64,000 bases of DNA from UBA1181 sp045113275 (GTDB lineage: Bacteria > Bacteroidota > Bacteroidia > Bacteroidales > Paludibacteraceae). This document shows, piece by piece, positions 8,231 through 15,462 of this stretch (position 1 is the first letter of the stretch; each line of letters opens with the position of its first letter). The notes under the pieces are model-generated. The model was not told the DNA's origin. It was given only the letters and a program-made list of their open reading frames with translations, and made no database searches. The stretch covers positions 1 to 64,000 of the forward strand of contig JBGUIU010000362.1 of the NCBI GenBank assembly GCA_045113275.1. Direction: 5' to 3'. Made by a program: the position numbers and the translations under genes.

Positions 8231-9433
8231 TTATCCACCACAGGATTTGAATAGTTGTCCGAATTGCTCAGCTTGGACTTGTCGGGTGAATTTTTCTTTT
8301 TCTGTTCGATTTATCTCTTGATGTGTGAATTTCTTGTCTTTCCACATTTGATAGATGTTGAGAATGAAGCTTTTCACCTCCTCAACGTTGTTGGCAGCTA
8401 AACCGGCATTGGTTTTTTCTATTGTTTCTGCGAGACAATCTTCATCGCTGCGTACGCACAATATAGGTTTTTCGCAACCTAATGCCTCATAAAACTTTGT
8501 TGTCATGATTCCGTGAGGGCCATCTTCTGTTGCTTTGTTTGATAATACAAGGACGATAGAAGAATGATTTAGTACCTCTGGCATTTTATCAGAAGAGATG
8601 ATATCATGTGTCTCCATGTATTTTATGAGACCATATTTTTGTGCTAATGACTCTACATCTCGTCTGCTCTCTTTGTCCACATACCATTGTAGTGTAACAT
8701 CTTTCTCGAAATCACTATCCATAATGAGTTCTTTCATTGCTTCAAATAGAAGGCGAGGATCCCGAAGACTCAGATCTAATAATCTTCCCGTGTAGGTAAT
8801 GATGAATCTGTCTGTTGGTATGGGTTGAAAAATGAACTGTTCCCGATCATACCCGTTGTAGATCAGTTCGACGTTTGGATTATATCTTTGTAATGTTTTG
8901 ACATGCCAAGGAGAAACCGTAGTTATATATGCAGCTTTTTTGAGGATTCTGTTCCGTCTCCATTGGTTGAGCCATCGGAGTTTGAAGAATTGTTGAATCT
9001 TAGCAAATCCATGAGGCTTAGCATTCTGTTCCATGATATCTCTCAGATCGATATACAGAGGGATGTGAAAGAATTGTGATAATTTCTTTCCACAGAGTAG
9101 CGGAAATATATAATAACTGGTACAGAACACAAGATCGAAAGAGGCTCCGTTCAGTCGTTTGATGGCTTCATTGTACAGAAGATGATCACTTAAGTTAAAC
9201 AAATAATCACCAGCTGTTATTAGTGGTTCGACCCATTTCTTCTTTGGCGTCAGTGAGATAGAGTGAATCGTAAGAGGTTGACGATTGAGTTGAACGGGCC
9301 AGGATTGATTAGATGATGCCTTTGTGACGATTGTTAGTTCGAAATCGCTGTTTAGATGTTTACAAAGATTACCCACCCGAGGTGCAAAATTGGGCGGGAA
9401 AGCATCACATACAATCAATATTTTTTTTGTCAT
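8231..9433 (-). CDS. Glycosyltransferase (GT4-like, GT-B fold)
   Basis: A 400-residue GT-B glycosyltransferase without signal peptide or membrane segment. The N-terminal acceptor domain begins KKILIVCDAFPPNFAPRVG. The C-terminal donor domain has the family pattern YTGRLLDLS, then GPHGIMTTKFYEALGCEKPILCV with the EALGC loop that contacts the nucleotide sugar. It is last in a minus-strand operon after wbpI (30-bp gap) and a deacetylase-like gene. The pathway context suggests it transfers a diacetamido-uronic acid, or a sugar derived from one, to a lipid carrier or glycan. Size and context resemble VimF of P. gingivalis, but that equivalence is inference. Confidence 0.82.
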   Translation of the reverse strand: MTKKILIVCDAFPPNFAPRVGNLCKHLNSDFELTIVTKASSNQSWPVQLNRQPLTIHSISLTPKKKWVEPLITAGDYLFNLSDHLLYNEAIKRLNGASFDLVFCTSYYIFPLLCGKKLSQFFHIPLYIDLRDIMEQNAKPHGFAKIQQFFKLRWLNQWRRNRILKKAAYITTVSPWHVKTLQRYNPNVELIYNGYDREQFIFQPIPTDRFIITYTGRLLDLSLRDPRLLFEAMKELIMDSDFEKDVTLQWYVDKESRRDVESLAQKYGLIKYMETHDIISSDKMPEVLNHSSIVLVLSNKATEDGPHGIMTTKFYEALGCEKPILCVRSDEDCLAETIEKTNAGLAANNVEEVKSFILNIYQMWKDKKFTHQEINRTEKEKFTRQVQAEQFGQLFKSCGG

Positions 9434-9463
9434 AACACAATACTGTTTGTCTGCAAAAATAGT

Positions 9464-10555
9464 TTATTTGTTCAAGTCATCATATAGAACTTGTATGATT
9501 TTTTGTGCGCTGTCACCCTCCCCGTATTCTTTGATAGGCTGACATTCAAATTTGTGCTGAACAGCATTGATGATTTTGCCTTCGTTGGCTCCTGTTAGAA
9601 TGTTCCATCCAGCATGTATGGTTTCAGTCCATTCCGTTTCATTGCGCAAAGTAATGCACGGTGTTTTGTGGAAATAGGCTTCTTTTTGAACTCCTCCAGA
9701 ATCAGTGAGAATCAGTTGTGCATTTTTCTCTAACATAATCATGTCGAGATAATTTGCAGGCTCTATGATTTTTATAAATGAGTTTTGCTGAATACAGTTC
9801 TTTAAAGAGGGGTATTGGTTGATTACGGCTCTTGTCCTTGGATGTAAAGGCCATACGATAGGAGTTTCTTTTGATGCGATATGAGAGAATGCAGCCAATA
9901 TTTCTGACAGATTCTGTTCGTTGGTGTTCTCCGCTCTGTGGATTGTCGCAAGATAAAACTTTTTCTTCTCAATAGCAAGCTGCTCGCATATGTTAGATCG
10001 TTGTTCAGCTGTATCCCCAAATAATAGTGCGGTATCATACATTACGTCTCCTACAAGGAACACATTATTGGTAATCCCTTCTTTTTTCAGATTGTCAACA
10101 GCTGTTTGTGTGGGACAAAAGAGCCATTTGGATCGTTTGTCTGTTTCTACTCTGTTGTGTTCTTCTGGCATGAGTAAGTTATAACTACGGAGTCCCGCTT
10201 CTATGTGAGCGATTGGAATCTGTAGCTCTTCAGCAGCAAGAGCACCTGCCAAAGTAGAATTGGTGTCACCATATAAAATAACGCAGTCAAATGTCTCTCT
10301 GCCAATGGCTTGGAGTATCTTCTTAGACATATCTTGAGGCGACATTGAGCAACAATCCAACAACCAAGAGGGCTGAGGTATTGATAGATCATTGAAAAAG
10401 ATCTGGCTCATGTTGTGATCATAATGTTGACCGGTATGAAGAATCTTTTCGTTAATGTTCCTTCCGGACTGCTCTGATAGTTGTTGTATGGCTCTGCTTA
10501 TAACTGTTGCTTTTATAAATTGAGGTCGAGCTCCTATGATTGTTAGAATCTTCAT
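9464..10555 (-). CDS. wbpI: UDP-2,3-diacetamido-2,3-dideoxy-glucuronate 2-epimerase (WecB family)
   Basis: A 363-residue non-hydrolysing 2-epimerase of the WecB family. Family motifs are GARPQFIKA (residues 8-16), GDTNSTLAGALAA, AHIEAGLRSYN, ATIHRAENT and LTDSGGVQKEAYFH. The sequence follows Pseudomonas WbpI more closely than housekeeping WecB as I recall them (HTGQHYDHNMSQIFF, TEWTETIHAGWNILTG). WbpI converts UDP-GlcNAc(3NAc)A to the mannuronate form. The start overlaps the stop of the upstream deacetylase-like gene by 4 bp (ATGA), indicating translational coupling. Its presence opposite wbpEDB makes the locus nearly complete. Confidence 0.85.
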   Translation of the reverse strand: MKILTIIGARPQFIKATVISRAIQQLSEQSGRNINEKILHTGQHYDHNMSQIFFNDLSIPQPSWLLDCCSMSPQDMSKKILQAIGRETFDCVILYGDTNSTLAGALAAEELQIPIAHIEAGLRSYNLLMPEEHNRVETDKRSKWLFCPTQTAVDNLKKEGITNNVFLVGDVMYDTALLFGDTAEQRSNICEQLAIEKKKFYLATIHRAENTNEQNLSEILAAFSHIASKETPIVWPLHPRTRAVINQYPSLKNCIQQNSFIKIIEPANYLDMIMLEKNAQLILTDSGGVQKEAYFHKTPCITLRNETEWTETIHAGWNILTGANEGKIINAVQHKFECQPIKEYGEGDSAQKIIQVLYDDLNK

Positions 10556-11847
10556 TTGCTTAGTTCTTCTATGATTGATTTATACAGTTCGGTATGATAA
10601 TGATCGTTATCTTCTAATTCAGAAAATATAGTATTGTGCCATAATAAAACCACTTCACCATGGTGTTTTTTTATTTGATGAAGAAGTTCCAGTGTGGTGT
10701 GTAATGCTTCCTCTTTAGTTAGATTCATGTAATTAGGGTTGCTGAGGGTGCAATCCATCACGACAAGAGGATGAAGTGTTAGTTGAGTAACTCTCCGTGT
10801 TGCTGGGTTGATCCATTGCACAGGTCTGGATGTTCCTAGTCTAAATCCGACAATGTCTGCATACCCCATGGTGAAATCATCAGAGAGATTGGCATCAATC
10901 AACTTGGTAAAATCGTCAGTAGAAAGTGTGCGAAGGAAATGCCATCGGTTGTAGTGAATAGATGTTTTGATTGCATTCTCCAACATTCGTTTCTCTTCTG
11001 ATATGATAGATGGATGTTCTCCAGCGTAATAGCTTGAGTGTAATCCAAATTGACACTTCTCTTTCTTTAAAAGTGAATATAGCTTTTGAAAATCGTTGCC
11101 ATTCAATTTGTAGGAAGGACGGTCTAATGGATGTTTAGTTACTGCTGACTTTATAAAAAAGAGTGAAGTGGCATTGCCTATTCTTCTGTCTTGTTTTAAG
11201 ATATACGGGAATGTATAGGCCGGGTCATTTTCTAATTTCAATAATGATTGAAAGACTCTTTTGCATTTTTGGATGGATGTGAAATTCCGCTTTAATCCGC
11301 CTAGAAATCCACGAATTGATCGGTAGTAAGAAAGACAATCTATGTCGTGTGTAAGATATATCTTTTGATAATCTGGTGTCAAAGGAACAATCTGATGCCC
11401 TTTTTCATTGAGCCATTTAAGAAGCAAGTCTGAGTATTCATCTACGATGGGACGGTGTATGAAATTGGCACGATAGGGGATTGATTTTGTGCCAATATAA
11501 CGTCCATGAGCATCTCTGTTATCCGTTGGATGAATATATTCCTCATAGCGAGATATAAGGAAATAGGTGCTCGCAATGATATCAGCATAGACGATTGTTG
11601 TTCCATTCTCCTGTTTGATTTCTGATGAACCGAACAGAATAGGAACATCCTCGAGGGTGGCTAACGGAAGTTGAGGCTCTGATTCGAAAGAACCATATTG
11701 AGTGTCACTAAAAAAAGAGGAGGGTATGATTACAATGTCATAATTAGCAAATTGTGACGCGTCGGCTGTGTAGCCGATACGGTTTGCTAACGTTTCATTG
11801 TTTGGCAATAAAAATTTTATGATATAGTCAATTACCTCATTCATCAT
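10552..11847 (-). CDS. Polysaccharide deacetylase-like protein (DUF7033 type)
   Basis: A 431-residue cytoplasmic-looking protein. The N-terminal 130 residues resemble the DUF7033 segment found before NodB-like domains in Bacteroidota (SRYEEYIHPTDNRDAHGRY). The C-terminal part carries a NodB-like core: the metal motif THDIDC near residue 167, then QFGLHSSYYAGEHPS and a late VLLWHNTIF. It is first in a minus-strand operon with wbpI and a glycosyltransferase, with a 4-bp overlap. In P. gingivalis the Vim locus also pairs a deacetylase-like gene (vimE) with a glycosyltransferase (vimF), and the sizes fit, so this may be the VimE counterpart that de-N-acetylates the linking sugar. That role is inference. 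Confidence 0.72.
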   Translation of the reverse strand: MMNEVIDYIIKFLLPNNETLANRIGYTADASQFANYDIVIIPSSFFSDTQYGSFESEPQLPLATLEDVPILFGSSEIKQENGTTIVYADIIASTYFLISRYEEYIHPTDNRDAHGRYIGTKSIPYRANFIHRPIVDEYSDLLLKWLNEKGHQIVPLTPDYQKIYLTHDIDCLSYYRSIRGFLGGLKRNFTSIQKCKRVFQSLLKLENDPAYTFPYILKQDRRIGNATSLFFIKSAVTKHPLDRPSYKLNGNDFQKLYSLLKKEKCQFGLHSSYYAGEHPSIISEEKRMLENAIKTSIHYNRWHFLRTLSTDDFTKLIDANLSDDFTMGYADIVGFRLGTSRPVQWINPATRRVTQLTLHPLVVMDCTLSNPNYMNLTKEEALHTTLELLHQIKKHHGEVVLLWHNTIFSELEDNDHYHTELYKSIIEELSK

Positions 11848-11872
11848 TCTTCTCCCTTAGTGCAAAGGTATG

Positions 11873-11880
11873 AATTATAG
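11873..11880 (-). promoter_or_regulatory. Candidate -7 box for the deacetylase-wbpI-glycosyltransferase operon
   Basis: TACCTTTG on the minus strand, 25 nt before the start codon at 11847. No TTTG is visible at the -33 position, so this is a half match only. Confidence 0.4.
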
Positions 11881-11935
11881 TTGAATCTTTTGCTTTTAAC
11901 TTTTAGGATCCGTAAAAACTAGTTATTGAATCCGT

Positions 11936-12730
11936 TTATAATGATTTCGCTTTCATCTCTTCAAGTATGAGTTTGAACTCAGAAGGTAATCTTTTGTTCA
12001 CTTCATCAATCATATATGAAGGTATGCTTTTGTAATAAGCTTCGGCGATAGCTCCTGTGATACAGGTCAGCGTGTCAGAATCACCTCCAAGAGAGATGCC
12101 TAATCGAATTGCATTTTCAAAATCGGTGCTATCTAAAAAAGCGATGATTGCTTCGGGTACGGTTCCTTGACAACTCTCGTTGAACTTATACGTGGGACGT
12201 ATCATGTCGCACGTACGGTCTAAATCATACTTAAACCTTGTTTCAATGTATTGTTTGATTTCAGTTTTGCTTTTTCCAGTCCTAGCCATATAGATAGCTG
12301 CGGCTGTAGCTTGTGCCCCTTTGATTCCTTCAGGATGGTTGTGGGTAACTTCCGCAGATATCTTTGCAATGGTTTCTGTCTCTTCTAAAGAGTCGAAGAG
12401 CCAACCGACTGCGCTTACACGCATGGCTGAGCCGTTGCCCCATGATTTATATGGTTTCCTATCTTCTTCAGAACAAGATAGCCATGATCCAAATGAACCG
12501 CCATAGCCTCCCATGGGATATCTGTATTTGTTGCCAAATTCAACCATGCACTTCTCTAACGATTTATGCGTGTGGAGAGGGTCTGTTAATAGCCATTTAG
12601 CCACTGCAAATGACATAATACTATCATCTGTGTAATCACTCTGTTTTGTGAATAATTCAACGTCTGTCCTTTTTACATTATTGAATTCGTATATAGATCC
12701 TGCCGTATCTCCGATTATTGCGCCTATCAT
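11936..12730 (-). CDS. ADP-ribosylglycohydrolase family protein
   Basis: A 264-residue protein of the DraG/ARH family. The N-terminal MIGAIIGDTAGSIYEF, the metal motif YTDDSIMSFAVA and the C-terminal GGDSDTLTCITGAIAEAYY are the two-magnesium site of the fold. Such enzymes hydrolyse ADP-ribose from proteins or small molecules, although members acting on other N- or O-glycosidic substrates exist. It lies 56 bp downstream of the NrtR-like Nudix regulator on the same strand and is probably co-transcribed, which points to ADP-ribose or NAD metabolism. Cytoplasmic, no signal peptide. Confidence 0.88.
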   Translation of the reverse strand: MIGAIIGDTAGSIYEFNNVKRTDVELFTKQSDYTDDSIMSFAVAKWLLTDPLHTHKSLEKCMVEFGNKYRYPMGGYGGSFGSWLSCSEEDRKPYKSWGNGSAMRVSAVGWLFDSLEETETIAKISAEVTHNHPEGIKGAQATAAAIYMARTGKSKTEIKQYIETRFKYDLDRTCDMIRPTYKFNESCQGTVPEAIIAFLDSTDFENAIRLGISLGGDSDTLTCITGAIAEAYYKSIPSYMIDEVNKRLPSEFKLILEEMKAKSL

Positions 12731-12786
12731 TGTGATAATAATTTAGTTGTTGTGATATAATAGTTTTCTCGCTAATGAATGACATG

Positions 12787-13515
12787 TTAAAATTCTAATT
12801 TAAATCCGCCATGTTCTTTCATGTCCTCATATTTCAGCTTATTGAATTTGTATTTTTTTGCTTTCCTTCCTCTTGATGTGTTTTTAGCTTTTGTTGAAGT
12901 AGTAGTATCGTCAGTTTCAGATGTTTCTGTTACTTCTTTTAGGATGCCGACCTGTAAGAGTTTCTTTTGAAAATTCCTTCTATCAAACGTCACCCCTAAA
13001 ATGGATTCGTATAAATGTTGAATCTCAGGTATTGTGAATTCATCACCTAAAAGATCGAAGCCAATTGATTCAAAGTATATTTTTTCTCTTAGTTTCTTCT
13101 GTGCTGTTTTAAAGACGTTCTCATGGTCAAATGCCAATGGCGGCATTTCGTTTAGCGGAAACCAACGAGCATCACTTGCATCATCATCTCCTTTCACATC
13201 AGCAGGTTGTATGAGTGCAAAAAAAGCTATTGATACAACTCTCTCTCTTGGATCTCTGTCGATTTGGCTAAAGGTATAAAACTGTTCTATATGATTCGGA
13301 GTCAGTCCCGTTTCTTCTCTCAGCTCTCTGAGTGCGCCCTCTTCTGCCGTCTCATCCATTTTTAAAAATCCTCCAGGGAATGCCCAATAGCCCTTGTATG
13401 GTTCGCATCCTCTTTGAATGAGTAGTACTTTTAAATTTGTGCCATCGAAACTGAAGATGACACAATCTGTTGTCACCGCTGGGTGTGGATATTTATATGT
13501 ATATACGTTATTCAT
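12787..13515 (-). CDS. NrtR-like Nudix hydrolase / winged-helix transcription regulator
   Basis: A 242-residue protein. Residues 10-150 are a Nudix domain with an intact Nudix box (GFLKMDE ... RELREETGL, residues 49-71). Residues 155-220 form the winged helix typical of NrtR/AraR-type regulators (FTIPEIQHLYESILG ... FDRRNFQKKLLQVGIL), followed by a basic tail (SRGRKAKKYKF). Family members sense ADP-ribose (NrtR) or pentoses (AraR of Bacteroides). The complete Nudix box means it could also be catalytic. Two palindromes flank its own promoter, so autoregulation is very likely. Its downstream partner is an ADP-ribosylglycohydrolase, which favours ADP-ribose as the effector, by inference. Confidence 0.85.
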   Translation of the reverse strand: MNNVYTYKYPHPAVTTDCVIFSFDGTNLKVLLIQRGCEPYKGYWAFPGGFLKMDETAEEGALRELREETGLTPNHIEQFYTFSQIDRDPRERVVSIAFFALIQPADVKGDDDASDARWFPLNEMPPLAFDHENVFKTAQKKLREKIYFESIGFDLLGDEFTIPEIQHLYESILGVTFDRRNFQKKLLQVGILKEVTETSETDDTTTSTKAKNTSRGRKAKKYKFNKLKYEDMKEHGGFKLEF

Positions 13516-13520
13516 ATTAT

Positions 13521-13535
13521 GTGTAATATTTACAC
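13521..13535. promoter_or_regulatory. Operator palindrome 1 of the NrtR-like regulator
   Basis: GTGTAATATTTACAC, an inverted repeat GTGTAA-N3-TTACAC. It covers the predicted transcription start, just downstream of the -7 box at 13538-13545, where bound repressor would block transcription. It matches operator 2 at 13 of 15 positions when read on the minus strand. Confidence 0.7.
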
Positions 13536-13537
13536 AA

Positions 13538-13568
13538 CAAATATAGCTAAAATAATTAGAAAAGCAAA
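13538..13568 (-). promoter_or_regulatory. Bacteroides-type promoter of the NrtR-like regulator
   Basis: Minus strand: TTTG (13565-13568), 19-bp spacer, TATATTTG (13538-13545). This is a full consensus match, and it leaves a leader of only about 15 nt. It is bracketed exactly by the two palindromes. Confidence 0.75.
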
Positions 13569-13575
13569 TATTAAA

Positions 13576-13590
13576 ATGTAAAATTTACAC
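13576..13590. promoter_or_regulatory. Operator palindrome 2 of the NrtR-like regulator
   Basis: Minus-strand reading GTGTAAATTTTACAT, containing the perfect inverted repeat TGTAAA-T-TTTACA. It lies 7 bp upstream of the -33 TTTG, with its centre 55 bp from operator 1, about five helical turns. Confidence 0.65.
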
Positions 13591-13701
13591 AAAAAAAGAG
13601 ATGGTGGAGGAAGTTTAACGCAATCTGATGAGTGGTAATGATTTCAATTATCTGATATATAGGCTATTGTGTTTACTTTGAATAGGAGATGTAGCTCTAT
13701 A

Positions 13702-13743
13702 AACAAACGGAACCCTACATTTTTTTGTATGATTCCGTTTGTT
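13702..13743 (-). terminator. Hairpin after the GH13 operon
   Basis: Perfect 11-bp inverted repeat AACAAACGGAA (13702-13712)/TTCCGTTTGTT (13733-13743) with a 20-nt loop, 37 bp after the stop of the alpha-amylase-family gene. It is followed on the minus strand by TTTATAG, a weak U tract. Confidence 0.55.
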
Positions 13744-13779
13744 CGTATTAAATCGTAGAAGATAATCCTTGACGATATC

Positions 13780-15450
13780 TTATAGCTTAAATTTTACAAT
13801 AACGCCTTCGTTTTTAGGAACACAGATTTCAAATTGATTAGTAGAAGAAAGGATTCCCTTGTTTTTCTTTCCTGATAGCAGTTCTGTGTATTCTTTGATT
13901 TCTCCATTCGGAAGTCCCAAATATTCAAAAGCATGAGAAGGGATATTGATTCCGATGTTGACATTGGCGTCTTCAAAGTTTGTTATAATCAAAAGAAGCG
14001 TATCAGAATCTTTTCTTAAGAAAGCGAACTGTTTATTGGTGTTGAAGTTCGGATTATTGAAGTTAGCATATTCCAGATCAAAGAACAGACCATCTGATAA
14101 TGCGGTCTCTTCTCTACAAATACAAAGAAGGCGTTTATAAAAATCACGAAGAGATGTTTCCTCTTTCTTTGACTTTCCTTTTAGCCATCGATATACAGTA
14201 GGGATTGTCCAATAATCAAAGATAGTGGTACGTCCGTCTTCTCCACTGAATCCTTCATGATCCATTGCTTTTTCACCGAGTTCCTGACCGTTATAAATCA
14301 TAATAGGACCTTTGTTGATGGTCGCAGCAACAATCATACCGGCTTTCCCTTTGTCTGCATTGCCCGCAAAATTAGGGTGAGCGATACGTTGTTCATCATG
14401 ATTTTCGAGGAAGTTAAGCATGTTTCCTTCAATACCATTAAGACGTTGCCAACAAGATGTGATGTTGTGGCAAGCATTCTCGTTCTGCATGATGCTACGA
14501 AGAGTGTCGTAAAAACCTACTTTATCATATAGATAATCAAACTTCCCTTCGTATATATAGGTGTGATATTGATTGGGATCATACGTTTCGGCTATGAAGA
14601 TTATTTTAGGGTATTTCTCTTTTATTTGAGGGATGACCCAGCTCCAGAAGCTGATAGGAACCATTTCAGCCATATCACAGCGAAAACCATCTATCTTTTT
14701 TTTGCACCAGAAGAGGAGTATGTCTCGCATCTTTATCCATGTATTAGGAATAGGCGATACTACCTGTCTTCGGTTGTCCCAGTAATCGACTCCGTAATTT
14801 AGTTTGACGGTTTCGTACCAATCATACATGTTGGGGTGACTTGAAAAGCAATCGTTTCCAGTTGCTTTACAAGGAGATTCGCAGTATGGATTGTTTATGA
14901 AAGCAGAGGTGTCAAACTGCGGAGAGAAACTCTCACCTGGAAGATAGTAAAAATTATTTTGATTGGAGAAAAACACATTGGTGTTATCATCTTCGCCTAG
15001 ATCTTTTACGTTTTTAGGCTTTGCATCGGAGTGATATTGCCTAGCCACATGGTTGGGCACAAAATCTATGATGACTTTCATGCCTGCTTTATGTGTTCGG
15101 GTGACAAGCTCTTGAAACTCCTTCATTCGGTCGGGTACATTGACAGCGAGGTCTGGGTCTATGTCGTAATAATCCTTGATGGCATACGGAGAGCCAGCGA
15201 TTCCTTTCACTACTTCGGGATGATCTTTGACAATACCATATTGGGAATAATCCGTTTGGGTGGCATGTTCAATCACACCGGTGTACCAGATATGCGTAAT
15301 CCCCAGCTCTTTTATTTCTTTAAGACGATCCGTTGTGAAGTCATTTAGTTTACCGCAACCGTTTTGAGCAAGGGTTCCGTTGCATTTAGGTTTCTCTTTG
15401 GTGTTACCAAAGAGTCTCGGCAATACTTGATATATGATTATTTTCTCCAT
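13780..15450 (-). CDS. Alpha-amylase family protein (GH13), cytoplasmic
   Basis: A 556-residue GH13 enzyme with no signal peptide (MEKIIIYQVLPRLFG). The (beta/alpha)8 barrel motifs are IDFVPNHV (127-134), GFRCDMAE with nucleophile Asp259, FIAETYDP with acid/base Glu288, and FLENHDEQR with Asp352. It should cleave or transfer alpha-glucosidic bonds in intracellular glycogen or maltodextrin. The exact specificity is not readable from sequence. A small beta-sandwich C-terminal domain follows. The gene begins 12 bp after the PurF-like gene and appears to be the last of a four-gene operon of otherwise unrelated functions. Confidence 0.87.
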   Translation of the reverse strand: MEKIIIYQVLPRLFGNTKEKPKCNGTLAQNGCGKLNDFTTDRLKEIKELGITHIWYTGVIEHATQTDYSQYGIVKDHPEVVKGIAGSPYAIKDYYDIDPDLAVNVPDRMKEFQELVTRTHKAGMKVIIDFVPNHVARQYHSDAKPKNVKDLGEDDNTNVFFSNQNNFYYLPGESFSPQFDTSAFINNPYCESPCKATGNDCFSSHPNMYDWYETVKLNYGVDYWDNRRQVVSPIPNTWIKMRDILLFWCKKKIDGFRCDMAEMVPISFWSWVIPQIKEKYPKIIFIAETYDPNQYHTYIYEGKFDYLYDKVGFYDTLRSIMQNENACHNITSCWQRLNGIEGNMLNFLENHDEQRIAHPNFAGNADKGKAGMIVAATINKGPIMIYNGQELGEKAMDHEGFSGEDGRTTIFDYWTIPTVYRWLKGKSKKEETSLRDFYKRLLCICREETALSDGLFFDLEYANFNNPNFNTNKQFAFLRKDSDTLLLIITNFEDANVNIGINIPSHAFEYLGLPNGEIKEYTELLSGKKNKGILSSTNQFEICVPKNEGVIVKFKL

Positions 15451-15462
15451 TCAGATGGTTTT

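Noticed and set aside
13516..13779. Possible small RNA or tRNA in the gap upstream of the Nudix gene
   Set aside because: No cloverleaf or conserved T-loop sequence seen; the gap is explained by operators, promoter and the GH13 terminator.
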